Source: Oscillospiraceae bacterium (lineage in GTDB: Bacteria; Bacillota; Clostridia; Oscillospirales; Ruminococcaceae). From it: DNA of 32,325 nucleotides. Position 1 is the first letter of the stretch. Every line of letters starts with the position of its first letter. The notes beneath the pieces are model-generated. The model was not told the DNA's origin, made no database searches, and saw nothing but the letters and a program-made list of their open reading frames with translations. The DNA lies in NCBI GenBank assembly GCA_022769365.1, contig JALEJO010000047.1:1-32325 (forward strand). Reading direction: 5' to 3'. Of the stretch, positions 15,147 through 23,160 are shown piece by piece. A program made the position numbers and the translations under genes.

Positions 15147-15641
15147 ATGGAACTTAATCTTGTACTTGTTGAACCGCAAATACCGCAAAATACAGGCAAT
15201 ATTGCAAGAACCTGTGCGGTAACGGGTGCAAAACTTCACCTTATACGACCGCTTGGGTTTGAAATAACAGACAAAAATTTAAAGCGTGCAGGACTTGACT
15301 ACTGGGATAAACTTGATATAACGTATTATGACGGACTTGATGATTTTTTTGAAAAAACAGATGGTACATATTACTATTTTACATCAAAGGGACAGCATAT
15401 ACATAGTGATATAAAATATCCTGACAAAGTTTATTTATTATTCGGACGTGAGGACGCAGGACTTCCTGAAGAACTTCTTTTTAAAAATCCTGATTATTGT
15501 GCAAGAATACCTATGCGAAATACGCTAAGATGTTTGAATCTTTCAAATTCAGTTGCAATTGCGGCATATGAGGTATTAAGACAGTGGGGTTATCCCAAGC
15601 TTTCAACAACAGGTCAGCTGACAAAATTTGAATGGGAATAA
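15147..15641 (+). CDS. trmL: tRNA (cytidine/uridine-2'-O-)-methyltransferase TrmL
   Basis: A SPOUT-class methyltransferase that 2'-O-methylates position 34 of certain leucine tRNAs. The signature LVLVEPQIPQNTGNIARTC opens the protein, followed by KRAGLDYWD, LLFGREDAGLPEELL, and the knot-forming C-terminal segment IPMRNTLRCLNLSNSVAIAAYEVLRQ. The ORF track begins at 15096 inside ruvX; the ATG at 15147 (164 aa, MELNLVLVEP) gives the usual N-terminus and starts one base after the ruvX stop. An ATG at 15135 is also possible. Length fits the family. Confidence 0.94.
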   Translation: MELNLVLVEPQIPQNTGNIARTCAVTGAKLHLIRPLGFEITDKNLKRAGLDYWDKLDITYYDGLDDFFEKTDGTYYYFTSKGQHIHSDIKYPDKVYLLFGREDAGLPEELLFKNPDYCARIPMRNTLRCLNLSNSVAIAAYEVLRQWGYPKLSTTGQLTKFEWE

Positions 15642-15644
15642 AGA

Positions 15645-16868
15645 ATGAAAAAATATAATATTGTTATTATAGGCGGAGGGGCAGCAGGAATGGCGGCTGC
15701 CCTTGCTGCTTTTTACAAAGATAAAACGCTTAAAACAGCCATAATTGAAAAAAATAAAACACTCGGCAAGAAAATTCTTGCAACAGGAAACGGTAGATGT
15801 AATCTTTCAAATGAAAATATATCCTGGGAAAATTATTATCCTTATGAAAATAATTTTTATTTTGACATTCTGAAAAAGAATGAAGATTATATAAAAAAGC
15901 TGTTTGACAAACTTGGAATATTATTTTATACAGATGAAAGTGGAAGAATTTATCCGTCATCATGCAGTGCAAAAACTGTAAATGAGGCTTTTTTACGAGA
16001 AATAAAAAAGACAAATACAGATGTTTTCTGTGAGACTGAAATATTTAAAATAGAAAAATACGGCGAAAAATGGAAACTTTTTTCAAAAACAGGCGACGAA
16101 TTTTTAACAGATAAAGTTATATTTGCAGTTGGCGGATTTGCCGCTCCTGAATTTGGAACAAACGGGGTTTCTTGGAAAATTTTGCAAAATATGGGTATTG
16201 AAACTGACTATGCAGAAGCTGCACTTTGTCCCCTTTATACAGATAAAAATATAAAATCATTAAGAGGTTTAAGAGTTCGTGCAAGAATCAAAGTTTGCGA
16301 ATATAATCTGAAACAAATCTGTGAAAAAGTAATTTATATGGAAGATAATTCTGAAATTCAGTTTGGGGAAAATTATATTTCTGGTGTCGGGGTAATGAAT
16401 GCAACGACATTTATAAAAAATGACGATATATCGGGAATTTATCTTGATATTGCATTTCAGCAAAAAACAGATTTAAATGAATATTTCAGAAAAATTATTG
16501 AAAACAGACCAAAAGATGCAATTGAAACAATATATGATGGCGTATGCGACAGACGACTCGGAAAATATATTCTGACTGAACATCTTGGAATCAAGGATAT
16601 TTCAAAGCCGATTGAAAGTTTAGAAGATATTGAAAAAATTGTGGACGGAGTAGAAAATCTGTCTTTTGGAGAACTTAAAAAAGGAACATGGAAACAGTCG
16701 CAGACAACAATGGGCGGAGTAAAAAGCGAAGAAGTTACGGAAAATCTTGAACTTAAAAAGGCAAAAGGAATTTATGTATGCGGTGAAGTGTGCAACATAA
16801 ACGGAATGTGCGGCGGTTACAGTCTTGCGTGGGCTTGGGTTTCAGGTATTGTTTCTGGGTTGGCTTAA
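15645..16868 (+). CDS. HI0933/BaiN-like FAD-dependent flavoprotein
   Basis: The 407-aa protein starts with a Rossmann FAD-binding motif (IVIIGGGAAGMAAALAA, about residues 5-21). It then has the family signature TLGKKILATGNGRCNLSN, an internal AVGGFAAPEFGTNGVSWKI segment, and the C-terminal GVKSEEVTENLELKKAKGIYVCGEVCNINGMCGGYSLAWAWVSG that closes the FAD site. This is the HI0933 family (Pfam HI0933_like; includes BaiN and YhiN). BaiN was described as a bile-acid dehydroxylation-related reductase, but most members have no proven role and I do not assign that function. It begins three bases after trmL and is followed by another flavoprotein. Confidence 0.92.
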   Translation: MKKYNIVIIGGGAAGMAAALAAFYKDKTLKTAIIEKNKTLGKKILATGNGRCNLSNENISWENYYPYENNFYFDILKKNEDYIKKLFDKLGILFYTDESGRIYPSSCSAKTVNEAFLREIKKTNTDVFCETEIFKIEKYGEKWKLFSKTGDEFLTDKVIFAVGGFAAPEFGTNGVSWKILQNMGIETDYAEAALCPLYTDKNIKSLRGLRVRARIKVCEYNLKQICEKVIYMEDNSEIQFGENYISGVGVMNATTFIKNDDISGIYLDIAFQQKTDLNEYFRKIIENRPKDAIETIYDGVCDRRLGKYILTEHLGIKDISKPIESLEDIEKIVDGVENLSFGELKKGTWKQSQTTMGGVKSEEVTENLELKKAKGIYVCGEVCNINGMCGGYSLAWAWVSGIVSGLA

Positions 16869-16892
16869 AAATATTTTCAAGAAAGGAAAAGT

Positions 16893-18488
16893 ATGATAAA
16901 AATAAGCAATATTTCGATTTCAGTTGACTATTCAGAGAGTGAACTTCTGAAAAAAATATCCAAAAAACTGAAATGTTCCGAAAAGGAAATAAAAAGTTTT
17001 TTTCTTTTGAAAAAATCAATAGATGCACGAAAAAAGAATGATATAAAATTTATTCTTACTGTTGCTGTTGAATGTTTCAATGAAGAAAAGGTACTTAAAA
17101 AAAATCTGAAAGAGAAAAATATTTCTGAATACATTCCTTTTGATTATAAAATTCCAAAAGCAAAAAAGTTTGAAAAAAGCCCTGTTATAGCAGGATTTGG
17201 ACCGGCAGGAATTTTTGCAGCATATGTTCTGGCACTTGGCGGACATTGCCCTGTTGTGCTTGAAAGAGGAAGCGACGTTGACAGACGTATTGAAGATATT
17301 GAATTTTTCAATAAAACAGGCATTTTAAAGCCTGAAAGCAATGTGCAGTTCGGCGAAGGCGGTGCAGGTACTTTTTCAGATGGAAAGCTTAATACAGGCA
17401 TAAACGATGAAAGAATAAAATTTGTGCTTGAAACATTTGTTAAATTTGGTGCAAATAAAAATATTTTGTACGATGCAAAACCGCACGTTGGAACGGATGT
17501 TTTAAGAAAAGTTATAAAAAATATCAGAAATGAAATAATTTCACTTGGCGGAGAAATTAAATTTAATTCAAAATTTTGCGGATTCAGCGAAAAAAATGGC
17601 AGAATTTCGGCAGTAAAATATATTTCTGAAAATAAAGAATATGAAATTGAAACAGATAATTTTATTCTTTCAACAGGACATAGTGCAAGAGATGTTTTCA
17701 GACTTTTAAAAGAGAAAAATTTTGTTTTAAGTCAGAAAAATTTTTCGATGGGAGTAAGAATTGAACATCTTCAAAAAGATATAAATAAGGCTATGTTCGG
17801 AGATTTTTCTGAAAATAAAAATATAATTCCTGCGGCATATAAACAAGCTGTTCATTTAAAAAACGGCAGGGGAGTTTATACTTTCTGTATGTGTCCGGGG
17901 GGATATGTTGTTGCATCTGCATCTGAAAGCGGCAGACTTGTAACAAACGGAATGAGCTATTCAAAACGTGACGGAATTAATGCAAACAGTGCCTTGCTTG
18001 TGGGTATTGACCCAAAAGATTTAAAAAGCGAAGATGTTCTTGCAGGAATTTATTTGCAGGAAAAAACAGAAGAACTTGCATTTAAAGCAGGCGGTTCGGA
18101 CTATAAAGCACCTGTAATAAAAACCGGTGATTTTCTAAACAGAAAATGCACTGATTCGTTTGGAAAAGTTTTGCCTACATACCCGATAGGTACGAGATTT
18201 GCAGAACCTGAAAATTATCTTCCTGAATTTATAACCGATTCTTTAAGAGAGGGTATAGTTGAAATAGGTAAAAAAATGAAAGGCTTTGATTCATACGATT
18301 CCATATTGACAGGAGTTGAAAGCCGAAGCACTTCACCTGTCCGCATTGAACGAGATGAAAAAAGACAGGCATTGACTTTAAAAGGATTTTATCCGTGCGG
18401 TGAGGGTGCAGGATATGCAGGCGGAATTATGTCTGCGGCAGTTGACGGAATGAAATGTGCGGAATGTATTGCAATGGAAAATCAGTGA
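16893..18488 (+). CDS. FAD-dependent dehydrogenase (COG2509 type)
   Basis: A 531-aa flavoprotein with a lysine-rich N-terminal domain of about 95 residues (ISISVDYSESELLKKISKK...SIDARKKNDIKFILTVAV), then FAD-binding VIAGFGPAGIFAAYVLALGGHCPVVLERG (about residues 98-126). Further signatures are NVQFGEGGAGTFSDGKLNTG, LSTGHSARDVF, FCMCPGGYVVASASE and SRSTSPVRIERD; the end is GFYPCGEGAGYAGGIMSAAVDGM. Together these define the COG2509 family of predicted dehydrogenases. The substrate is unknown. Such genes often stand beside other translation or redox housekeeping genes in Clostridia. AAAGGA precedes the ATG, and the stop overlaps the next gene by one base. Confidence 0.9.
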   Translation: MIKISNISISVDYSESELLKKISKKLKCSEKEIKSFFLLKKSIDARKKNDIKFILTVAVECFNEEKVLKKNLKEKNISEYIPFDYKIPKAKKFEKSPVIAGFGPAGIFAAYVLALGGHCPVVLERGSDVDRRIEDIEFFNKTGILKPESNVQFGEGGAGTFSDGKLNTGINDERIKFVLETFVKFGANKNILYDAKPHVGTDVLRKVIKNIRNEIISLGGEIKFNSKFCGFSEKNGRISAVKYISENKEYEIETDNFILSTGHSARDVFRLLKEKNFVLSQKNFSMGVRIEHLQKDINKAMFGDFSENKNIIPAAYKQAVHLKNGRGVYTFCMCPGGYVVASASESGRLVTNGMSYSKRDGINANSALLVGIDPKDLKSEDVLAGIYLQEKTEELAFKAGGSDYKAPVIKTGDFLNRKCTDSFGKVLPTYPIGTRFAEPENYLPEFITDSLREGIVEIGKKMKGFDSYDSILTGVESRSTSPVRIERDEKRQALTLKGFYPCGEGAGYAGGIMSAAVDGMKCAECIAMENQ

Positions 18489-19666
18489 TGAAATTACCTT
18501 TATATATTGAAAAAATAATTGAAATCCTTGAAGAAAACGGCATAGAATGTTATGTTGTTGGAGGCTGTGTAAGAGATTATCTGCTTTCAAGAACACCTGA
18601 TGACTATGATATGTGTGCAGGTGAAACACCTGAAAAAATATCCGAAATATTGGGAAAATATTTTAAAATTATACCAACAGGCATACGGCACGGAACAGTT
18701 ACGGCAATTTCAGACGGTCACCCTGTCGAGATAACCTCTTTCAGAATGGAAACAGGTTATTCTGATTTTCGTCACCCTGATGAAGTACTTTATACAAAAG
18801 ATATAAAAAAAGACCTTGCAAGGCGTGATTTTACGATAAATGCTATGTGTTTTAATCCGAAAACAGGCATTATTGATATATATAATGGCAGAAATGATAT
18901 AAAAAATAAAATCATAAAAACAGTTGGAAATCCCGATAGAAGATTTAATGAAGATGCACTAAGAATTATAAGAGCTTTGCGATTTGCATCTCAGCTTGAT
19001 TTTAAAATTGAATCTGAAACAGAAAAAAGCATAAGAAAAAACTTTGACTTGCTGAAAAATGTTGCGTGGGAACGGATTTTTGCAGAAACAAACAAGCTTT
19101 TATGCGGTTTTTGCGGTGTTTTAAATGAATATCGTGATGTTTTGACTAAAATCTATACAAACTATCCCGAAAATGCTTCATATTTAATAAAAAAAACGAA
19201 TATACTTGAATTGAAATATTATTTTCTTTTGAAAAATAATACAGAAGATGAACTTTGCAGAGTAACAAAACAAATGAAAATGCCCGAAAAAATGCGTAAA
19301 AATGTTTTGTTTATTTATGCAAATAAAAGTTTCAGAATTTCAAAAGAACCAGAAGAAATTGAAATAAAACTTGCGATAAGTCGTTTTGGTTACGAAAGAG
19401 CGACTTTTTTGCTTGAAAAACAGGATATTGAAGAAAAAACAGGCGGAAAATACAAAAATGCTGCCGAAAATATTTTTAAAGACGAAAAAAACTGTCTTTC
19501 CCTTAAAAAACTTGAAATAAACGGCAATGATTTGAAAGAAATGGGGATAAACGGAAAAAATATCGGTATTTTACTTAATAAGATGCTTGAAATGGTTATA
19601 AAAGGTGAAATTAAAAATAATAGAAAAAAATTGCTGAAAAGTATTGAAAAAATAATAAACATATGA
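18488..19666 (+). CDS. cca: CCA tRNA nucleotidyltransferase
   Basis: The ORF track begins at 18455 within the previous gene; the ATG at 18488 overlaps its TGA stop by one base and gives a canonical start (MKLPLYIEKIIEILEENGIECYVVGGCVRDYLLSRTPDDYDM, 392 aa). The class II nucleotidyltransferase head has GGCVRD, the DYD metal site, RRDFTINAM, and RRFNEDALRIIRALRFASQLDF for the neck and nucleotide selection. The rest is an AT-rich, Lys-rich tRNA-binding body, within the usual length for Firmicutes. The enzyme adds or repairs the 3' CCA of tRNAs; since the two tRNA-Lys genes here encode CCA, repair is at least part of its job. A promoter for the next operon lies in its last codons. Confidence 0.94.
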   Translation: MKLPLYIEKIIEILEENGIECYVVGGCVRDYLLSRTPDDYDMCAGETPEKISEILGKYFKIIPTGIRHGTVTAISDGHPVEITSFRMETGYSDFRHPDEVLYTKDIKKDLARRDFTINAMCFNPKTGIIDIYNGRNDIKNKIIKTVGNPDRRFNEDALRIIRALRFASQLDFKIESETEKSIRKNFDLLKNVAWERIFAETNKLLCGFCGVLNEYRDVLTKIYTNYPENASYLIKKTNILELKYYFLLKNNTEDELCRVTKQMKMPEKMRKNVLFIYANKSFRISKEPEEIEIKLAISRFGYERATFLLEKQDIEEKTGGKYKNAAENIFKDEKNCLSLKKLEINGNDLKEMGINGKNIGILLNKMLEMVIKGEIKNNRKKLLKSIEKIINI

Positions 19667-19672
19667 TATAAT
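19644..19672 (+). promoter_or_regulatory. Promoter embedded in the end of cca, driving the PF06541 operon
   Basis: TTGAAA (19644-19649), a 17-base spacer and TATAAT (19667-19672) with an extended -10 TG at 19664-19665. It overlaps the last cca codons. A second, weaker TATAAT lies at 19720-19725. Confidence 0.65.
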
Positions 19673-19676
19673 AAAT

Positions 19677-19793
19677 ATAGTGGTTTTTTATTAATTTTTC
19701 CACTATGAAATTTTTCATGTATAATTCCTTTTTAGAGCGGCACTGTGGAGATTTTCGATATTGATAATCGCAGATTCACAGTGTCAATCTTTA
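19677..19793 (+). promoter_or_regulatory. Structured 5' leader of the PF06541 gene (class unknown)
   Basis: From the predicted transcription start to the start codon there are about 160 bases with two stems: ATAGTGG/CCACTAT (19677-19706, loop T-rich) and GGCACTGTGGA/TTCACAGTGTC (19739-19790 region; 11 bp with two G-T pairs), the latter enclosing a smaller CGAT/ATCG hairpin. No T-run follows the second stem. It does not match a riboswitch class I know. Confidence 0.4.
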
Positions 19794-19841
19794 TATAGTT
19801 TATGCAATTGAAAAAAATCTGATTTAAGAAAAGGTGATTTA

Positions 19842-20660
19842 ATGACAGAAACAATTATGCAGTATGTTCTTTGTTTTTATATTTATTGTTTTCTTGGCTG
19901 GTGCATAGAGTCAACAATAGTTTCAATTGAACAGAAAATGTTTGTAAACAGAGGATTTTTAAGACTGCCTATGCTTCCGCTTTATGGAAGTGGTTCAATG
20001 GTTATACTTATTATAACGCTTCCTGTCAGGGACGGCAATCCATTCTGGATATATCTCTTTGGAATGATAGGTGCAACTATTCTTGAATATATAACCGCTG
20101 TACTTATGGAAGGTATTTTTAAAACAAAATATTGGGATTATTCAAACGAAAAATATAATTTTCAGGGAAGAATATGCGTGAAAGCTTCACTTTTCTGGGG
20201 CTGTCTGTCGCTTTTCCTTGTGTATGTTGTAAATCCTCCGATACAGTCGCTTGCGGATAAAATTCCGTTCATTCCGCTTGTCATTGTTGATTCGGTTATT
20301 TCTGCTGTATTTATTGCCGATACAATTGTATCATTCAAGGCAGCATTCGATATTAACAAGGCACTTGATGTTATGACTTCAATCAGGGAAGAAGCGGCAA
20401 CTGTCAGAGAAAAAATTGAGGAGCGAATGGCTGAAAGAACTGAAAAAGTTGAGGAAAGAAAGGCTGAAAGAGCTAAAAAAGTTGATGTTGAACTTGATAA
20501 GCTTAAATACAGACTTGAAGAACTTAAAGAACAGGCAACTTTAAATGTTGCAAAACTCAGCTTAGCTGCCAAAGATATGATTAAGTCAAATCCTACAAGT
20601 TCATCAAAGAAGTTTAATGATGCACTTGCAGATTTCAAAAGAAGAATTATAAAAAAATAA
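19842..20660 (+). CDS. PF06541-type membrane protein (putative ABC-transporter permease family) with coiled-coil tail
   Basis: The 272-aa protein opens with the PF06541 pattern YVLCFYIYCFLGWCIESTIVSIEQKMFVNRGFLRLPMLPLYGSG, followed by three or four more membrane helices (MVILIITLPV, IYLFGMIGATILEYITAVLMEGIF, LFWGCLSLFLVYVV, PLVIVDSVISAVFIADTIVSF) and the conserved KYWDYS segment. After residue about 185 it has a long, charged coiled coil (REEAATVREKIEERMAERTEKVEERKAERAKKVDVELDKLKYRLEELKEQ) ending with a basic tail. The family is named as a putative type IV ABC permease, but I know of no proven function and no ATPase gene is adjacent. A dockerin protein gene follows after 15 bases. Confidence 0.85.
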   Translation: MTETIMQYVLCFYIYCFLGWCIESTIVSIEQKMFVNRGFLRLPMLPLYGSGSMVILIITLPVRDGNPFWIYLFGMIGATILEYITAVLMEGIFKTKYWDYSNEKYNFQGRICVKASLFWGCLSLFLVYVVNPPIQSLADKIPFIPLVIVDSVISAVFIADTIVSFKAAFDINKALDVMTSIREEAATVREKIEERMAERTEKVEERKAERAKKVDVELDKLKYRLEELKEQATLNVAKLSLAAKDMIKSNPTSSSKKFNDALADFKRRIIKK

Positions 20661-20675
20661 TGGGAGTTTAAAATT

Positions 20676-21809
20676 ATGAAATTAAAAATGCTTAAAAAAA
20701 TAACCGCTGTTTTCTGTACGGCTGCACTCAGTGCATCAATGCTTACTTTTGTTCCTATGAATGTTAAAGCAGCAGGTTCGGGGGATGTCAATAATGACGG
20801 AAAATCTGATTCAATTGATGCAATAAAAATACTTCAGTATTATGCAGGCTCACTTTCAGGTACAACGGTTGATATTGACAAAACAGTTGCAGACGTTAAT
20901 GGTGACGGTGCAGTTGATTCAAAAGATGCTGTTAAAATATTAAAAGATTACGCCGATTGGCTTGCCTACACAGGCGGCGGTATGTATACTTCGGTTACGT
21001 CAGTAAACTTTTCAGATGATAATGTCACAATAAACTGGTATCCTATAACTTGTACAGGTTATGAAATAGACTGCTATGATCCTTATTATGGAGAATGGGG
21101 CAACATTGCTTCAATTCCGGATTCAATACAGTCATCATATACAAGTCCAAAGTATGAGTTTGCAGGCGGTTTTCAGGGGTATAAATTCAGAATACGTGCT
21201 ATGTATTCAAATGGTGCAACCGAATACAAGGAAACAGAAAGATATTTTGATGTTGAACACGATCTTCAAAGAATAATAGATGAGTCTGATTTCAATCTTG
21301 CACAAAGAACGAATACATCAGGTAAATATTGGTCGTTTAATTCACAGACATCTGACTGGACTTCAAGAAAAGCCGTTTCAATTTCAAAAAGAGAAAGAGC
21401 AGCAATTGAAAGATTTGCAAATTCTCATTTCAAAAGCAACTGGACACCACAGCAGAAAATAGCTTACACGCTTGCGTGGATTCATACGGAAGTTGACTAT
21501 GCATATGTCGGCGAAAAATGGAACGCAATTATGAAAGGCGGCTGGGGCAATGCTGAAGCGATTTTTGACCATAAACTTGGGCAGTGTGTTCAGTATAATG
21601 GTGCTTTAGCTGAAATGATGGTTTATCTTGGATATGATAATATTTATCTTGTTCAGGGCTGGATAAATTTTGCTGATGGAAGCAGAACACAGCATTTCTG
21701 GACGGAAATAGTTATAAATGGCAAGGTTTACGAAATGGAAACAGGAAACTTAGGCAAAAATGGTACGTGGTGTGGTTTCTGCACTCCTACTGATGAAGTG
21801 AGAAATTGA
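20676..21809 (+). CDS. Secreted dockerin protein with transglutaminase-like (cysteine peptidase fold) domain
   Basis: A 377-aa exported protein. The signal peptide (MLKKITAVFCTAALSASMLTFVPMNVKAA) is followed at once by a type I dockerin with two calcium-binding repeats, GDVNNDGKSDSIDAIKILQYYAG and ADVNGDGAVDSKDAVKILKDYA, at about residues 35-95. A fibronectin III-like segment of about 90 residues comes next (VTINWYPITCTGYEIDCY..YKFRIRAMYSNG). The C-terminal half is transglutaminase-like: the catalytic Cys is in LGQCVQYNGALAEMM (C304) and the His in TQHFWTEIVINGKVYEME (H340), with an acidic third position close by. Dockerins plug proteins into cohesin-bearing scaffolds such as cellulosomes, so this would be a scaffold-borne peptidase, transglutaminase or binding module. 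No cohesin lies in the window. Confidence 0.88.
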   Translation: MKLKMLKKITAVFCTAALSASMLTFVPMNVKAAGSGDVNNDGKSDSIDAIKILQYYAGSLSGTTVDIDKTVADVNGDGAVDSKDAVKILKDYADWLAYTGGGMYTSVTSVNFSDDNVTINWYPITCTGYEIDCYDPYYGEWGNIASIPDSIQSSYTSPKYEFAGGFQGYKFRIRAMYSNGATEYKETERYFDVEHDLQRIIDESDFNLAQRTNTSGKYWSFNSQTSDWTSRKAVSISKRERAAIERFANSHFKSNWTPQQKIAYTLAWIHTEVDYAYVGEKWNAIMKGGWGNAEAIFDHKLGQCVQYNGALAEMMVYLGYDNIYLVQGWINFADGSRTQHFWTEIVINGKVYEMETGNLGKNGTWCGFCTPTDEVRN

Positions 21810-21835
21810 TTTACGTGAAATTCTGATGAATTCTC

Positions 21836-21864
21836 TTGACATAATTAATTAAATAGTGTATAAT
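21836..21864 (+). promoter_or_regulatory. Consensus sigma-A promoter of the PspA operon
   Basis: TTGACA at 21836-21841, 17 bases, TATAAT at 21859-21864. No sigma-54-like or envelope-stress sigma motif was seen, so the operon is probably expressed constitutively, at least in part. Confidence 0.82.
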
Positions 21865-21899
21865 TGACTTATATCTAAAATCCAATGGAGGACTTAAAA

Positions 21900-22592
21900 A
21901 TGGGTATTTTTCAGAGAATAGGCGATATTTTAAAATCAAATATAAATGACCTTATAGATAAGGCGGAAGACCCTGAAAAGATGGTAAAACAAATCATACG
22001 TGATTTGCAGTCAGACGTTCAGGAAGCAACAGAAGCATATGGAAAAGCACTTGCAAGTCAGAGAATGACTCAGCGTCAGTATGAAAACGCTGTTAAACAG
22101 TCAGCTGACTGGGAAAGCAAGGCAAAGGCTGCTTTAGCGGCAGGTAATACTGAACTTGCAAAATCCGCTCTTTCAAATAAAGTGAAAACAGATGCACAGG
22201 TTGAACAGTATTCAAAAATGTGCGAAGATATTAATGCTCAGGTAAATACAATCAAGATGCAGGTCGATGCACTTAAACAGAAGCTTGATGAAGCAAAGAG
22301 CAGAGAAGCAATGCTTATTGCAAGAGCACAGATGGCTGACACAAAGAAAAATCTTGCTAAGACATCAGGTTCACTTAATACAGACAATTCTTTTGAAAAG
22401 TTCAACAGAATGGAAGAAAAAATTGCAAGAAAAGAAGCTGAAGCAGATGCTTTCGCAGAAATTTCAGGTTCAGGCAATATGCAGAATGCTGATACTTTTG
22501 AAAAACTTGAAAATGATGCAAAGGTTGATGCAGAACTTCAGCGTCTTATGAGTGAAATGAACGGAAATCAGCTTGAAATGGATAAAAACTGA
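21900..22592 (+). CDS. pspA: PspA/IM30 (Vipp1) family membrane-stress protein
   Basis: The ORF track starts at 21885, but GGAGG follows that codon and sits eight bases before ATG 21900, giving 230 aa starting MGIFQRIGDILKSNINDLIDKAEDPEKMVKQIIRDLQ. That N-terminus is the membrane-binding amphipathic helix and first helix of PspA/IM30. The rest is an almost continuous coiled coil (QRMTQRQYENAVKQSADWESKAKAAL; CEDINAQVNTIKMQVDALKQKLDEAKSREAMLIARAQMAD) with an acidic end. PspA proteins form ESCRT-III-like polymers that protect damaged membranes. It leads an operon of small membrane proteins (51-aa, DUF4190-like, DUF2752). Confidence 0.92.
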   Translation: MGIFQRIGDILKSNINDLIDKAEDPEKMVKQIIRDLQSDVQEATEAYGKALASQRMTQRQYENAVKQSADWESKAKAALAAGNTELAKSALSNKVKTDAQVEQYSKMCEDINAQVNTIKMQVDALKQKLDEAKSREAMLIARAQMADTKKNLAKTSGSLNTDNSFEKFNRMEEKIARKEAEADAFAEISGSGNMQNADTFEKLENDAKVDAELQRLMSEMNGNQLEMDKN

Positions 22593-22616
22593 TTTTATAA
22601 ACGGAGGTAAATTGTT

Positions 22617-22772
22617 GTGGAAGATAAAAATAAATCTCTCGCATTCAGAGTTTTGACAGTTGCGGCTGCTATTTTCCTTGCACTTGGTTCTGTTGCATAT
22701 ATTGTTATGCGTGTTATAAGTAATCAGCGTCATGAGGAAAAATGGAGCGACTATGACGAATGCGGTCTTTAA
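22617..22772 (+). CDS. Small single-pass membrane protein (51 aa), GTG start
   Basis: This gene is below the ORF-track cutoff. A perfect GGAGG (22603-22607) lies nine bases before a GTG start. The product is MEDKNKSLAFRVLTVAAAIFL.. with one clear transmembrane helix (residues 11-35) flanked by positive charges, and an acidic C-terminal tail ending SDYDECGL. It begins 24 bases after the pspA stop and is followed by the DUF4190-like gene. The position suggests a membrane partner of PspA, comparable in kind to PspB/PspC-type small proteins, but there is no sequence resemblance I can claim. Coding status rests on the strong ribosome site and the coherent membrane-protein composition. Confidence 0.75.
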   Translation: MEDKNKSLAFRVLTVAAAIFLALGSVAYIVMRVISNQRHEEKWSDYDECGL

Positions 22773-22808
22773 TGCCTGTTAAAAATAAGAATTCATAAGG
22801 AGGCAGAA

Positions 22809-22874
22809 ATGTCTCCTTGTTTTGATAAAGAGGAAAATGATGAAGAAAAGAAGAAAAGAAAAAAAGACAAGTGA
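22809..22874 (+). other. Short upstream reading frame, or the true 5' end of the DUF4190-like gene in another frame
   Basis: ATG 22809 has AAGGAGG five bases upstream and encodes the 21-residue MSPCFDKEENDEEKKKRKKDK before TGA. It overlaps the start of the next gene in a different frame. An A7 run (22859-22865) sits at the point where removal of one A would join both frames into one protein. The AAGGAG is also part of an AAGGAG/CTCCTT hairpin. Confidence 0.45.
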
Positions 22875-23160
22875 AGAAAAAAAGAAACAGGCTGACTCTC
22901 TTTCTTTTATTGCAATTGTCTTTGGAGTTATATCCTGCATTTTATGCTGTGTGAGAGTTGTTGGACTTGTTTTTGCAGCACTTGCAATAATTCTTGCAAT
23001 TACAGCTATGATTTCAGGCGGAAGAAAAGGCCTTGCGGCTGCTGCAATATGTGTTGCAATTTTAGCGGCAGGATTCAATATTGCTGCGATTTCAGCAGTT
23101 ACCGACTTCCTTGGAAAATTTGGTTCAGACAGTTCAGGCAGTTATAATTATGGATTCTAA
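22840..23160 (+). CDS. DUF4190-like small membrane protein
   Basis: About 106 aa: a Lys/Glu-rich start (MKKRRKEKKTSEEKKKQADSL) followed by two hydrophobic segments (SFIAIVFGVISCILCCVRVVGLVFAALAIILAITAMI and GLAAAAICVAILAAGFNIAAIS) joined by SGGRK, then a Gly/Ser tail (SDSSGSYNYGF). The helix-GGRKGLA-helix layout is that of DUF4190 proteins, of unknown function. The ORF track uses a TTG at 22822; ATG 22840, with GAGG six bases upstream, is my choice, with ATG 22837 possible. The better ribosome site at 22797-22803 serves another frame, so the N-terminus is uncertain and may reflect a one-base indel. The end overlaps the DUF2752 gene by 11 bases. Confidence 0.78.
   Translation: MKKRRKEKKTSEEKKKQADSLSFIAIVFGVISCILCCVRVVGLVFAALAIILAITAMISGGRKGLAAAAICVAILAAGFNIAAISAVTDFLGKFGSDSSGSYNYGF

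Noticed and set aside
15645-16868. Naming the first flavoprotein baiN (bile acid reductase)
   Set aside because: The HI0933 family is broad and no other bai gene is present, so family membership alone does not support a bile-acid role.
20162-20791. 209-aa minus-strand ORF, Ser/Leu-rich
   Set aside because: It lies opposite the PF06541 gene and the start of the dockerin gene; its composition is the mirror of their Lys/Glu-rich coiled coil, with no ribosome site or recognisable domain.
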